A stretch of 64,000 nt of DNA, taken from the NCBI GenBank assembly GCA_033675265.1, contig JAUJYZ010000084.1, positions 771,001 through 835,000 on the forward strand, given 5' to 3'. Shown here piece after piece: positions 11,494 through 23,096 of this stretch. The position numbers were made by a program, and so were the translations under genes. The notes under the pieces are model-generated. The model made no database searches. It was not told where the DNA came from and saw nothing but the letters and a program-made list of their open reading frames with translations. This DNA comes from Actinostola sp. cb2023. Taxonomy: Eukaryota > Cnidaria > Anthozoa > Actiniaria > Actinostolidae. How positions within the stretch are numbered: position 1 is the stretch's first letter; each line of letters begins with the position of its first letter.

Positions 11494-11665
11494 GCCGTAC
11501 ATAACTCAAAATTCAAGGGGGGGGGGGGGGGGTGGACAGTACGTATTCTAAAGGAAAATAAAAATAGTACAGTTCACAGTACTTTTTGGTATCTTTTTCG
11601 CCTCGCTAGGGGGGGGGGGGGGGGGGCAACTGCCCCCTGCCCCTGTGCTGTGTACGGCCCTGATG
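11494..11665. mobile_element. short MITE with AGGGCCGTACA ends and two poly-G runs
   Basis: AGGGCCGTACA at the left and TGTACGGCCCT at the right are inverted ends about 170 bp apart. Inside are G runs at 11517-11532 and 11609-11626. The end type resembles hAT-like MITEs. Confidence 0.7.
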
Positions 11666-12103
11666 AGTTGACGTTCGTGGGCGTAGGTGTTTTTTTCCCT
11701 CCCCAGCTTGAACTAGGAACTTTTAATCGTCAAATAACACATGCAAAAAACATTTCACTCGCACTTTTTTCGTTAGAAGCTGAGAAGGGTCTGGGTACGA
11801 GAATTGACAGGAGTGGAAAGTGGACCGGCATCGATTTCTCGAATCGTGATTTCTAATTTACTTTACACTTTTGAAAAAGAAATTATGCATTTGTGCTTCT
11901 GAATTTGAATTCTCGAAAAACGACTTTGAATTTCCCACTTTTGAATTTTCAGATACGACTTTGATGGACTGCTCTCGGCCACCTGCGTACACCTATATAA
12001 CTCCCCTCCCCTCTTTACATTTTTCCTTTTTCTCCTCGGTTCTTTGCGTCGTTCTTTGGCTGTATAGTTCTGTTGAACTGAGACACTTGAACCCATTCTT
12101 CCA

Positions 12104-12355
12104 ATGGTAAAGTTTGCAAGAGATCAAACTGTGCACATTTACGAAGAATTCAAGGAGTGTGAAAGTGAGGTGATGCAGAAAATTATTGAAAAGATTCACC
12201 CTGTTACTCAACTTATCAAAGAGAGTGTGGAATATAAAAGCTGCCGCAACAAGCTAACAAATAGCAAAAGTATTTGGTACTTCTCTCAGATTTGTCTTGA
12301 TTGTTGCCGGAATTTAAGGCTTCAGAAACTTGAAATACACAGAAAGACATATTAA
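12104..12355 (+). CDS. hypothetical 83-aa open frame, unrecognised
   Basis: ATG-initiated frame with a lysine/glutamate-rich, helix-like start (VKFARDQTVHIYEEFKECES) and five cysteines. No signal peptide, transmembrane segment or known motif. Its composition is more protein-like than its neighbours, but it overlaps frames on the other strand and could be chance or an isolated exon. Confidence 0.2.
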   Translation: MVKFARDQTVHIYEEFKECESEVMQKIIEKIHPVTQLIKESVEYKSCRNKLTNSKSIWYFSQICLDCCRNLRLQKLEIHRKTY

Positions 12356-13105
12356 GAGTGGTGGAGATGGATGCTCGTCCGAAATTTTGACTAAAATAAC
12401 CCCTAAAAGGTACCAGAATCTCAACCAATAACTTTTACCCCTAAAACTCTGTGAAACTGAGTTACCAATTGTAATTAAATGAAAATTAGTTTCTTGACAA
12501 GTAGGTCATCTTTTTATTTACGGGTAAATACCCTAAAGGGTACCGGGATAAATCTATCAATGGTCGTTTTATATTAACACCCTAATCGGTACCAAATTAC
12601 GATTTTATACTGAACCACTAAAAGATACGACGAGCATGTTATTAGCGCCTTCACAATGAACCAATATCAATCAAACGTTCTTGTGAACATGCATGAAGAT
12701 GAGTGTGTAGTGCTCGGCCAAGCATTCATTTGTTTGATATCAACTTCAACAAAACCTACAATTGCAAGCAGCCACTTGACTAAGATCGTTTCATGGACAA
12801 AATGGACACTGAATGAGCTGATGAAATGGCGGACGAAGTGCTTGTAAATCTTGCGCGTATGATGTAAAATCTGTGTACATTAAATTTATATGGTTTTGGA
12901 CATTTGCACACAATTTGCACAGAATTTACACAGAATTTACACCGGCCCAGATTAAGAGCGTCAGTGTTTACCAGCGTAATTTCCAATGCGAAGAGTGCGT
13001 TTTGTTCTTATACAACCAGCATACTAATTGGCGAACAGATCTGGTCTAAAGTTTCGGCATGAAAAAAAAACCCACACCAATTTATAATACAGTGTAATCT
13101 CGATA

Positions 13106-13280
13106 GAGTCGTTTTCGGGAAACCTACGGCACGGAGTTACGGTCACGGTACGGAATCGAAGACATTGTATTCAACCAATCACAGCGCGCAAAATCATTGC
13201 TCAACCAATCAGAATGCTTGGATACCGCACGATATCACGGCACGTACCGTAACTACTTCCCACTCATACGAAAACGACTT
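13106..13280. mobile_element. MITE with AGTCGTTTTCG inverted ends
   Basis: AGTCGTTTTCG at the left and CGAAAACGACTTA at the right. The interior contains AACCAATCACAGCGCG and AACCAATCAGAATGCTTGG. A shorter copy with the same ends and interior lies at 46194-46300. The interior carries CCAAT-box words. Confidence 0.75.
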
Positions 13281-13475
13281 AATAACGAACCACTATATAT
13301 AACGATCGAAGTCCTGGTATAACGAAGGATATTCTTCACCCTCGACCTATAACTTACAGTACAAACAACCGTATGGAACAACCTCCGGCGATACAACGAA
13401 CCCCCGATATAACGAACTAATTTCCCCTTCCCTTAGCACTTCGTTAAATCGAGGTTCCAGCTATAACTGTTTTTT
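13281..13475. mobile_element. pogo-like end repeat, 'ATAACGAA' family
   Basis: Contains AACGAACCCCCGATATAACG and TTCGTTAAATCGAGGTTCCA, the same family as 44396-44945. The TIR style (CAGT..AACCTCG..TAACG) resembles pogo/Tigger termini by general knowledge; no transposase is present. Confidence 0.55.
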
Positions 13476-15322
13476 GTTACCATAGTAAGTCACAGACCAA
13501 CGACCCAAATCGGCCAAAATACAAATGCTAACATGAATTTTCATTTGCTTTTGAATCGGTATTTCAATTTTCGTAGAATGTTAAAATAGGAATCAGAAAC
13601 TCGAATTCCATTGTTATCATCAATTCATCATCTGATTGATTATTGAACATAAATGCGTGCGTTAGGCTTGTTCATACTTATATTTTCGCGCGTCTTAAAT
13701 TTTGAGAATCAAAAAACTCGCGAAGAAAAACTCGCGAAAAAAACACGTGAAATTTAATTTTATTCTCTTTTTTCAAGAAATTTACATCATCGAACAATTG
13801 AATCAATAAATGTTATTTTGACACAAAATGACTTGAACAAGTTATAAATATATTTTCCAAGAAAATAGTCAAAAAAGAAAATTATGTATGTTTGTGACGA
13901 TACAAAAAATATCAGACGTAACCGTAAGCCTGATTATTTTAATCTCAAAGTTATTGCTTTAAAGTGCCTATTCTCCTCTGAGCCAGTTTGTTACGTTTTA
14001 AAAATCTATTCAAGATAAACTGAATAGACTAGTATTTTGTGATTTGAACCATCTTCCGTTTTTGAGGTAATTCTCAATATGCAAATCAGATCGATGACGT
14101 CAACCCAGAACTCATACTGAAGCGCAAGGTTCAAATCACCAAAATTTCGAAATTAGGTACAAATCCAGTTAGGTACATAAAGTCTCAACTATGATTGACA
14201 TGATATCGACATGTCATTGATCAAAACGTATATGCTGATTATGTTGATGATATAAACAAATAGCCTGAGAAAACAAAGTATATAATACAATCCTACTCTC
14301 TACAGCTCGATCAAAACTGTACACAACCTTACAGTTGCTCCCCCTTCCCCTCAGTCGATCCTCTCCCCCTCCCCTTAATTGCCCTTCCCCCTTCCCCTCT
14401 AAGGTAGGTGTTTTATCTTCACCGTCCCACTGATGGATATAAAACCTGTCAGATCTGATACTCAGCTTACTAGAATTATCGACCCCAAATGCACAACAAT
14501 AATATTTCAAGTGACTTGAGTGATTCATCTAAAGCCTTCAAATTCTATGGCAAGCGGGGATAAACGTTTTTCTTCACAATGAGGTAAGTAAGATAGGTGT
14601 GTAGTGCTTGGAATAACAATTAATACAGATAAACGAACACACATCACAAGTCTACTCGAAATTAAGGTGGTTGTTGAGTCATTGCTCCGAGTTGCTCAGT
14701 TTAGTCTTGTGTCGGTACGAACCCAAACAAGCAACTGAAATTCTACACATTATTCGTGAAACTTCGAGGCGTGAGATTCGAATAATAAAAGTTCCAGTTA
14801 ACGATTTGTCGCCATAAGCTACAGGATAGGTTTAGATTTCGTGTTGAAAATTGCGTTTGATTACTAAATTCTAAGGGATTTTGATTCAGGAAACTGCTGG
14901 CTAGACGTTTAGCGGTGATAAGTGTGGAGGAATTGTTAACTTTTACAAAAGATTTGATGTTCTATTGTTGTTGTAATTGTAAAAGTAAAAGTAATGAAGA
15001 AGTCACGAAATGACCCGTGGCGCTGCATGCAACGTCAAATATTTATGGTCTGTTAATCTAATGTCCATAAATCAGCCAGCTCGCAAAAGAATTAGTGGAT
15101 TATAAGAAACTACTGAAGGTTATTCCTTGAAATACTGATCGTGCCTGTTCCAATAGTATAGAATCATTTCATCTATGAACCAACAAAGGTCAGTATGTAA
15201 TAGTATGCCGAAGATATATGTCTGGATTAAGTATGCAAGTGCATGACCTCTGAAAGCTGACTTGCTGTTGCTGTCACGGTTGCGCTGCTGATGCTATTGT
15301 TGTCCCTATTTGTATTTGTTGC

Positions 15323-15850
15323 AGTTGTTGTTGTTGTCAGTTGTTGTTGTTGTCAGTTGTCGTTGTTGTCAGTTGTCGTTGTTGTCAGTTGTTGTTGTTG
15401 TCAGTTGTTGTTGTTGTTGTTGTCAGTTGTTGTTGTCTGTTGTTGTTGTCAGTTGTCGTTGTTGTCAGTTGTTGTTGTTGTCAGTTGTTGTTGTTGTCAG
15501 TTGTTGTTGTTGTCAGTTGTTGTTGTCAGTTGTCGTTGTTGTCAGTTGTTGTTGTCAGTTGTTGTTGTCAGTTGTTGTTGTCAGTTGTTGTTGTCAGTTG
15601 TTGTTGTCAGTTGTTGTTGTTGTCAGTTGCCGTTGTTGTCAGTTGTTGTTGTCAGTTGTCGTTGTTGTCAGTTGTTGCTGTCAGTTGTTGTTGTCAGTTG
15701 TTGTTGTCAGTTGTTGTTGTCAGTTGTCGTTGTTGTCAGTTGTTGTTGTCAGTTGGCGTTGTTGTCAGTTGTTGCTGTCAGTTGTTGTTGTCAGTTGTTG
15801 TTGTTGTCAGTTGTTGTCAGTTGTTGTTGTCAGTTGTTGTTGTTGATAGT
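15323..15850. repeat. TTG/TTGTCAG minisatellite
   Basis: About 530 bp built from (TTG)n blocks separated by TCAG, in 12- and 15-bp subunits. All three forward frames are open (poly Val/Cys/Leu or Ser-Cys-Gln-Leu translations), which is a by-product of the repeat. Confidence 0.9.
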
Positions 15851-15930
15851 GTCTATTTCTTAGTCGATTAGAGGATGTCACGCGTTCCATTCAACATGGG
15901 ATAGGAATGCGTGACGCACTCTAAAAATGA

Positions 15931-16272
15931 ATATACCGTAAAGTTCCGAAAGTAGCGAGCCCCCGAGAGTAGCGACCCTCCGAAAGTAACAGTAAAAATT
16001 GATGCTTGCTAAAAAATCCCGAAAGTAACGACCCCCCGAAAGTAGCGATCCCCCTGAAAGTAGCGATCCTCCTCTAGATCGATGATTAGATTAGATGACG
16101 AACAGCACTAGTAAACAGCACGTAAAAAGCCAGAACATTTACTGCTACACTGAGCAGCAAATGTAACAAAAGCAATTGTCATAATAGACCCTGTAATATT
16201 TGTTGTTTGTTAGCGACCCCCCGAAAGTAACAGTTACCTAAGGTTGCTAAATCCGAAAAACCTTACGGTATA
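15931..16272. mobile_element. MITE with ATACCGTAAAG ends
   Basis: The left end ATACCGTAAAGTTCCGAAAG and right end AATCCGAAAAACCTTACGGTAT are imperfect inverted repeats. Near each end the phrase CCGAAAGTAGCGACCCCC is repeated directly several times, i.e. the terminus has been amplified. Confidence 0.7.
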
Positions 16273-16534
16273 TTAGAGAAGGAACACTGACACTGGGCTT
16301 ATCATCATCATCGGTAGGAACATCAATCATCATCGCCACTGTCATCATACTTCGCCATCTATCAATTATATCAGAAACAGCAGATCAGAAACACCTCTGC
16401 CGCATACTTCCTACTTGAACATCATGATCATCATGCACTAATCGTGATCATGATTCCACTCGTGTGCATGATACTATATATAATACTATATATTAAACAT
16501 GCGTCGCCCTCGAGACCCTAAACAGCTGTACGTC

Positions 16535-17380
16535 CGTCTTAGAGAGGTGTCCGTCTTATAGACAGGGATGTCGGAGCATGCACCGCGACCTGGCCCTGAA
16601 AGTGGGGGCCCCGGATATACTAGTTCACTAGTATATCTCAGACAACAACGTATTGTGACAACCTGTACAGTGAAATAACGGGTTTTTGGCAGGGATCAGT
16701 GTCCGTCTTAGATAGGTGTCCGTCTTAGAGAGGTGTCCGTCTTAGAGAGGTGTCCGTCTTAGAGAGGTGTCTGTCTTAGAGAGGTGTCCGTCTTAGAGAG
16801 GTGTCTGTCTTAGAGGTGTCCGTCTTAGAGAGGTGTCTGTCTTAGAGAGGTGTCCGTCTTATAGAGAGTTTATGTACAGTGAAATAACGGGTTTTTGGCA
16901 GGGACCAGCATATTGTGTCCGTCTTAGAGAGGTGTCCGTCTTAGAGAGATGTCTGTCTTAGAGAGGTGTCCGTCTTATAGAGAGTTTATGTACAGTGAAA
17001 TAACGGGTTTTTGGCAGGGACCAGCATATTGTGTCCGTCTTAGAGAGGTGTCCGTCTTAGAGAGATGTCTGTCTTAGAGAGGTGTCCGTCTTATAGAGAG
17101 TTTATGTACAGTGAAATAACGGGTTTTTGGCAGGGACCAGCATATTGTGTCCGTCTTTGAGAGGTGTCCGTCTTAGAGAGATGTCTGTCTTAGAGAGGTG
17201 TCCGTCTTATAGAGAGTTTATGTACAGTGAAATAACGGGTTTTTGGCAGGGACCAGCATATTGTGTCCGTCTTTGAGAGGTGTCCGTCTTAGAGAGATGT
17301 CTGTCTTAGAGAGGTGTCCGTCTTATAGAGAGAGTTTATGTACAGTGAAATAACGGGTTTTTGGCAGGGACCAGCATATT
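16535..17380. repeat. satellite of 'GTGTCCGTCTTAGAGAG' units with a ~114-bp higher-order repeat
   Basis: A ~17-bp basic unit is repeated many times. From about 16860 the order is fixed into a ~114-bp unit, repeated five times, ending with GTACAGTGAAATAACGGGTT and GGCAGGGACCAGCATATTGT. The array is broken by the MITE at 17381-17628, resumes for one unit and then abuts the first MCT exon. Confidence 0.9.
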
Positions 17381-17628
17381 AGGGCCATTTATACGAGCGA
17401 AAATAAGACGCGGCTTATCTTAGACGCGACTTAGATAAGACGCGAACCTCTTCGTATAAACAGCACTTTTAGACCTAAGACGCGGACAAAATAAGAACAG
17501 CTCAGAACGCTGTTCTCCGATAAGTCGCGTCTTAGACTAAAAGTGCTGTTTATACGAAGAGGTTCGCGTCTTATCTAAGTCGCGTCTAAGATAAGCCGCG
17601 TCTTATTTTCGCTCGTATAAATGGCCCT
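17381..17628. mobile_element. 248-bp perfect-hairpin MITE with ATT target-site duplication
   Basis: Ends AGGGCCATTTATACGAGCGA and its reverse complement; arms about 105 bp, nearly identical. It is flanked by ATT at 17378-17380 and 17629-17631. The uninterrupted satellite reads GCATATTGTGTCC, so the empty site is known. A 3-bp duplication suits a PIF/Harbinger-type mobiliser (family knowledge). Confidence 0.88.
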
Positions 17629-17698
17629 ATTGTGTCCGTCTTAGAGAGGTGTCCGTTACGTTAGGTGAGAGTTCACTGTATTCATCTTCTATCACCAG

Positions 17699-17892
17699 CA
17701 ATTCTACGAAGACATCCTGTTGTTCATGTCTCACTAATAATGGTTCCCCTCGCCGCAAAGATGGGCCATGGGCGTGGCTGGTGTTAGTGTACTTCTTCGT
17801 GTGTTCCACATTGTTTGGTGGCGTTGCCTTCGGTTATGGAGTTATTCTACCGGTTTTGATGGAATCGTTCAATGAAAACCGAGAAAGAACAG
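17699..17892 (+). CDS. MCT-like exon 1 seen (TM1)
   Basis: Acceptor-like tract ending at 17698; donor ACAG|GTATGA after 17892 (phase 1). Encodes a Ser/Cys-rich N-terminus and TM1. The frame is open further upstream to 17649, but only into satellite sequence and without ATG. Confidence 0.75.
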
Positions 17893-20599
17893 GTATGACA
17901 ACAAACCATTAGAGGGAGTATACGTAACAGAACGGGCCTGGAGATCCAGAAAATCGTATCGTAAACGTTAAATATTTATATTGTTGTCTTTAATACCGAG
18001 AAGAGTGTTGAAAATACGAGGTGCATCTCTTTCCAGGCAGTGTTACAATCGTTGCCATTATTCCTTGGCACGCTGCACATTTACGGTAGCTAGTGCTCTT
18101 TATTGGGAACAAGTTGTCTTGTTGGAAATTAAACTCCCCCCACAAACAATGTTGCTGGCTATTTAGATAGTATAATGGTGTATGGTGATTTTCCCGTGAC
18201 CCTCGATGAGCAAGTTCCTCTCAACAACTTTGTACTGGAGGAGGGGGTAGTTTTGTAGCCAAACTTTAATGACGCGCGTGCTCAATTATCCAATATATTG
18301 TGCCAACTATTTTGGCAACGATTGTAGCTTCTCAAACCATTAATAATTCTTGGAGAAATTCAAGGTGAAAGTTGACCAAATTTTATGCTAATTGAGATCA
18401 CATTTTCTCGATCTTTCACGATAGCGATTTCCTTTGTACTGTCCTCAGTCGTGGATTATTAATGAGTTAGAGAATGTCAAGTAAACCGTTTAGTGCTATT
18501 TCTAATATTATTGTAAAAAGCATAGAGATTTTTAAATGCGTTTTTAAGAATTACAGTGTGGACACTCGAACCGTGAACACCTCTTTTTTTCGAACTTTCT
18601 ATTGCCTCATAGCCTCTCAAATGGAGCATTGAGTTTAAATACACTTAGTGATCAAAATAAATCATTTTTCCGATCAATTTGCTCAATCGATAATTTATAT
18701 TATTTATATATATATGTGTTAGAAAAAAAACTAAGTGTTCACGGTTCGAGTGTCCATACTGTAAAGTATTATTATTATTATTATTAACTTGATAAGAGCG
18801 ACTTTGGATAAGCAATTTATTAAGAAAACCAGCGATAGGATGCGACGTTTCGTTGTCATCATGACAACATTATCAAGCAAGTGAGTTAAGACTAACAGAA
18901 TATGAATATAAAATACATTTGAACAATAGTAAAGTAAACAGTGTGTAAATAAAGTGTCAGGAATGCTAAATAAATACTTTAGCACGCACGGAGTCTGATT
19001 GCGTGTTCAAGGATGGTTTTATTCTACGGATGAATATAGCATCTCGTAAATCAGACAGTCCAACTTCCCCTGGCACTTTTTCAGGACAGAAAAACTGTCA
19101 TGAATGTTATATAAACTTGTCGCGCAACGTTGTACATGTTGCGTTGCTAGTGAGTGCATCGTCAGTGTTGCAAGTGTGCTCGCACGTACAACAACACCGC
19201 ACAACTTTGCGCACTACAATATTGCGCAACAAATAGCAGATTTTGTTTTCCGCGTTTACTTAACTTTACAGCTGAATCATTTTTCACGTCTTAGCCCTTG
19301 CAGGGTCGTTAACCTTGGGGATAGGCCTGTTCATGTGCGTCTTCACCAGCAAGCTATGTGAACGCTACACATGTCGTATAACAATGGGCGTAGGCTTGGT
19401 GTCGTACGCTACTGGCTTTGCACTGAGCTCATTATGCAAGTCGATTTATCCCTTCTATTTCACCTACAGTCTTCTGCTGGGAATGGGAGGTTCATTAGCA
19501 TACACTTCAACGTTCATCAGCATCAGACAATACTTCGACAAACACTATTCGTTGGCGATGGGAATTGGAGCGGCCGGAGCAGGACTAGGGACTCTGGCAA
19601 TTGGACCAGTCATGCAGACCTTGACGGACAGCTTTGGATGGCAAAACACGTTTCGCATTTTTTCAGGCGCGTTGGTATTTTTCTTGTTATTTGTCTTCGT
19701 CGTGGACCCAAATATCGAGGAAAATCAACACGAAGTAACGACGAGCGATTCTGAGAATCCCTTGAAAGAAGAGACATCGATACCCAGGAAGATTGTGCTG
19801 GGATTCCTGGATTTGTCGGTGTGGAGATTCCCCGAGTACACGGTATCTGTTATTGCTATTTTCTTTGGTATTTTTGGACACTACGTAGCGATGATACACA
19901 TGGTTAGTAGACGTTCTTTCGGCGTTTGATTTTCGCACTTGTACAATATATCATACAGGAAGTGTGTGGAGTATTCGTGACGATTACCTCTCGCGCATTT
20001 TGCTGCAATGCCCACGAATGCATGTGTTTTTTCTGTTTGTTTTGATGTGGATGTTTAATGTAAGTTTAATATATCACTTTGTCAACCATGTTATCGTTAC
20101 TAGTACTATTGTGTACTGTAGAGGTAATAATGGTAGTGGTGGCAATCGTATAGTGGTGTTTAGGTGGTGTAACATCCAGACAGTATGATAGTTCAAGCTC
20201 TATCTGACGCCCTCTAGGTTAAGTACTCTGGCGAACTGTCCATAAGTCCACGCAAGGGCTCCACTCTCTTCGTCTTCTTCGGTGCAGCAACCATCACTTC
20301 AAGGCTGATATCTGGAAGACTGTGTGACGTCAGTTTCATTAAACCAAGATACGTCCACCAAGTAGGAGCCATCTTGTCTGGGGTGTCGACGATTCTCTTG
20401 AGTTTTGCCCAGAACTACACCCATCTTGTTATCTTTGCTGTATTCTATGGTCTCGCTGATGGGGCGTTCCGCGTGACTCTCAATATCCTATTCATGAATA
20501 CTGTGGATCCGCCACGTAGACCATCGGCCTTTGGACAGGCTAACATGGTCGTCTCAGTGGCCAATTCTGCTGGTCCTACACTTGCAGGTAGGCCTTAGA

Positions 20600-20636
<37 letters not shown>

Positions 20637-20968
20637 AGGGAGGGACTGCTCTAGTCAAAAGCGTATTGAATTAAGATATTTTTAGTCTAAACTACTCAGA
20701 ATGTTTCTTAGGTCTTATGGCAGACAAGATGGGAACTTACAAGGGTGCCTTTTACATGGCAGGGACCATTACCATATTAGGAGGTGCTATTCTATTCATT
20801 CATCTCTGTTGCTTTAAAGAACAAGCCAGTGCGCATGATCCAGAACAGGTTAAGATTTCTGGTTTGGAAGATCGAAATCAGGACCGCACTGGAATTGGGA
20901 TTGTAGCGGATCACGCATTAGCTTGTGCAGGCCCACAATTGGATGAACCTGAGACGACTTCTTTTTAA
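17699..20968 (+). CDS. SLC16 / monocarboxylate-transporter-like MFS protein, at least four exons
   Basis: Exons 17699-17892, 19304-19902, 20218-20587 and 20712-20968 join in frame (phases 1, 0, 1) to about 472 residues, typical of SLC16. Exon 1 has the family signature before and in TM1 (DGPWAWLV). Exon 2 has the TM5 signature YFDKHYSLAMGIGAAGAG. Exon 3 has GHYV...MVKYSGELSI (across the join) and SGRLCD. Exon 4 holds the last helix and a short acidic tail ending ETTSF. SLC16 proteins move lactate-like monocarboxylates or, in some members, other small solutes across the plasma membrane with 12 helices; the substrate cannot be told here. The first coding residues are uncertain: no in-frame ATG occurs before the acceptor-like CTTCTATCACCAG at 17698, so an upstream exon carrying the start is likely. 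Confidence 0.9.
18549..18764. mobile_element. MITE with ~30-bp inverted ends, in MCT intron 1
   Basis: ACAGTGTGGACACTCGAACC at the left pairs with GGTTCGAGTGTCCATACTGT at the right; the words GTGAACAC/GTGTTCAC continue the stem. Confidence 0.85.
18775..18975. other. possible retroelement remnant in MCT intron 1
   Basis: Contains GACGTTTCGTTGTCATCATG and ATGACAACATTATCAAGCAA after an (ATT)n tract. This wording is common near the ends of Penelope-like or LINE elements in invertebrates (memory, not searched). No reverse transcriptase frame seen. Confidence 0.3.
19304..19902 (+). CDS. MCT-like exon 2 (TM2-TM7)
   Basis: Acceptor CTTAGCCCTTGCAG|GG; the join restores a Gly codon and reads TGSLTLGIGLF. 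Donor CACATG|GTTAGT, phase 0. Confidence 0.9.
20218..20587 (+). CDS. MCT-like exon 3 (TM7-TM11)
   Basis: Acceptor GACGCCCTCTAG|GTTAAG; donor CTTGCAG|GTAGGC, phase 1. Encodes VKYSGELSISPRKGSTLFVF through SAGPTLAG. Confidence 0.9.
20604..20634 (+). repeat. 31-nt poly-G run inside a 124-bp intron
   Basis: Starts 16 nt after the donor of the third MCT intron. A pre-mRNA G-quadruplex here could affect splicing (inference). Confidence 0.95.
20712..20968 (+). CDS. MCT-like exon 4 (TM12 and C-tail)
   Basis: Acceptor GTTTCTTAG|GT; reads GLMADKMGTYKGAFYMAG and ends at TAA 20966-20968. The preceding intron is only 124 bp and a quarter of it is a G31 run. Confidence 0.9.
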
Positions 20969-21308
20969 ACACTACAATGGCCATGTTAACAGGAATGCGT
21001 GCTAATTACGAGTTTCAGAAACGTTTTAAGATCGTGAAGCATTGGAGCTAAGACCGCAAGGGTGTCTGGGTAAGCAGTAAATGTGCCACGTTCCTACAGA
21101 TGAAATAGATCGTCATGTTTTTAAAACCCGGCTACATGTCTGGTGGGAAGCTCGATGATCGTACGGTGTTATTTGAGAATTCAAATATCCCAGAATCCCT
21201 TCTGGTCTCAATTTCATGACCTGACCAACTCAACAACCATTATCAGTGTCATTAGGTCACATACCGCGACATCGACTCCGAAATATCACACCTCTTGTTG
21301 TTGCAATA

Positions 21309-21606
21309 TACCTTTTTACCGATACGGCGGCCATCTTGAATTATGGGATACCCAGGGTGCAAGCTAGTAACCATTTGACCATGAAAAACTACGAAAACCT
21401 AATTTAAAGCAATGAATTTGTACAAAATTATACAACAATACACAACACATGTAGATTGTAAGTCATACAACACTATGGTTAGAGTGAAATAGATAAATAA
21501 TATATTGACACGACTCCACACTGTACAGTTTTTGGGTCATTTGCACCCTGAGCATCCCATAAAACAATAGAATCCAAAATGGCCGCCGTATCGGTAAAAA
21601 GGTCTA
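21309..21606. mobile_element. MITE with CCTTTTTACCGATACGGCGG ends
   Basis: The left end CCTTTTTACCGATACGGCGG recurs as its reverse complement ending at 21604. Inner words CCATCTTGAATTATGGGAT / ATCCCATAAAACAATAG are imperfect arms. Confidence 0.85.
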
Positions 21607-21744
21607 TTAGTATCTAAGAAGGTAAATAACGAGATTCGAGGACTTTTAACAGCTGATTGATATCAAGCAAAAATAATAATATTAAAAAATCAATAATTTC
21701 GTAGCCGAACAAAGAGTTACGGATTTGGATCTATTTTTAATAAA

Positions 21745-21965
21745 ATAACGTATAACTTTGGATCTCTTTTTAATACTGCGAAAATCCTTATATCGCGACC
21801 TTTCGTTTTGTATTAGTACTTTAAATAATGATGTTTATGCTGAGTTAACTTTGTACTCAAGAAATGGACATAGTAGTGATTGTCGGAACAGAAAAACCCA
21901 AAATCCAACTGAAGTTTTCAAAACGAAAGGTCGTGATACAAGGATTTTCGCTGTAAAATAACGTA
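21745..21965. mobile_element. MITE with GCGAAAATCCTT inverted arms
   Basis: CTGCGAAAATCCTTATATCG with CGACCTTTCGTTTTG (21775-21812) is inverted as CAAAACGAAAGGTCG and GATACAAGGATTTTCGCTG (21917-21954); the flanking word AATAACGTATAA occurs on both sides. Confidence 0.75.
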
Positions 21966-22267
21966 TAATATATTGCAGCCAAAGTTATTTCCATTGCAAT
22001 ATCTAATTTATATAGTAGTGAATATTTGCAATATTCTATCAAAATTTTAAGCATCTGTATAGCATTACAAATGCTTGTATAACAAATATTATTAAAAGGG
22101 GCATTTTTAACGTTTGGATTGATTTCTTGAGGCTCGTCCCCAGGACCCCAGATCAGAACTCGGTAAGTTTTTTTCCCATGAGCAACCACACTCACACTCC
22201 TTTTAATTAGAATGAGAGACCCATTTCCCCATCATTCAATATCTTTCGACCAATCAACAGAGACTTT

Positions 22268-22706
22268 GCTCTGACACGGCGAATTCCCATTGGCTAATTC
22301 GTATTTTGCTCTGACGTGGCAAATTCCCATTGGTTAATTCATATTTTGCTCTGACGCGGCGAATTCCCATTGTTTAATTCATATTTTGCTCTGACGCGGC
22401 GAATTCCCATTGGTTAATTCATATTTTGCTCTGACGTGGCAAATTCCCATTGGTTAATTCATATTTTGCTCTGACGCGGCGAATTCCCATTGTTTAATTC
22501 ATATTTTGCTGACGCGGCGAATTCCCATTGGTTAATTCATATTTTGCTCTGACGCGGCGAATTCCCATTGGTTAATTCATATTTTGCTCTGACGCGGCGA
22601 ATTCCCATTGGTTAATTCATATTTTGCTCTGACGCGGCGAATTCCCATTGGTTAATTCATATTTTGCTCTGACGCGGCGAGTTCCCATTGGTTAATTCAT
22701 ATTTTG
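22268..22706. repeat. 40-bp tandem array, one CCAAT box per unit
   Basis: About eleven copies of a 40-bp unit: CTCTGACGCGGCGAATTCCC followed by ATTGGTTAATTCATATTTTG. Each unit holds ATTGG (the reverse of CCAAT) in the context CCATTGGTTAATT, with the core mutated to ATTGT in some units. Preceded by the related CCAATCA at about 22250. Confidence 0.9.
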
Positions 22707-23096
22707 AAGTGTTTCTTTTGTCGCATGAGGAGGCTGTGAACCAATGAGTTAGTCGAAAGCAATAAACGTTTATATAATAACAGCCAAATACTCCGAACTT
22801 CTGTAAGACTTTTCTTGGTGTCTGCTGGCCTGAGGTCAACAGTAATACATCACACGAGTTTGCTGTACACTGTACGTGGATTCATGTGTGTGATTCCGTG
22901 CCGTGCCCGTTCATTGCAGGCTCGTTACGTTGATCGGTAACGACTATACTACTTCGAGTAGTTTTGAAGTCTACAATAAACTGAGTTATCCGGTTTTGAA
23001 AGTCAGTGTTATGACATCAAACGAAATGAGATCTCGTTGTGACGTTTACAGCGGGATTTCACCACATTCATTGAAGTTGTCGAGTGCTGCAAACCT

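Larger units (their letters stand above)
11027..15290. other. intergenic stretch without a recognised gene
   Basis: Apart from the MITEs listed here and one uncertain open frame at 12104-12355, I see no gene. Around 13650-13760 there is a run of CTCGCGA/CGCGAAAA words, and 14340-14400 is a pyrimidine-rich (CCCCTTCCCC) patch. Confidence 0.5.

Noticed and set aside
15291..15871. Three long overlapping Val/Cys/Leu-rich open frames.
   Set aside because: Produced by the TTG/TCAG repeat in every frame.
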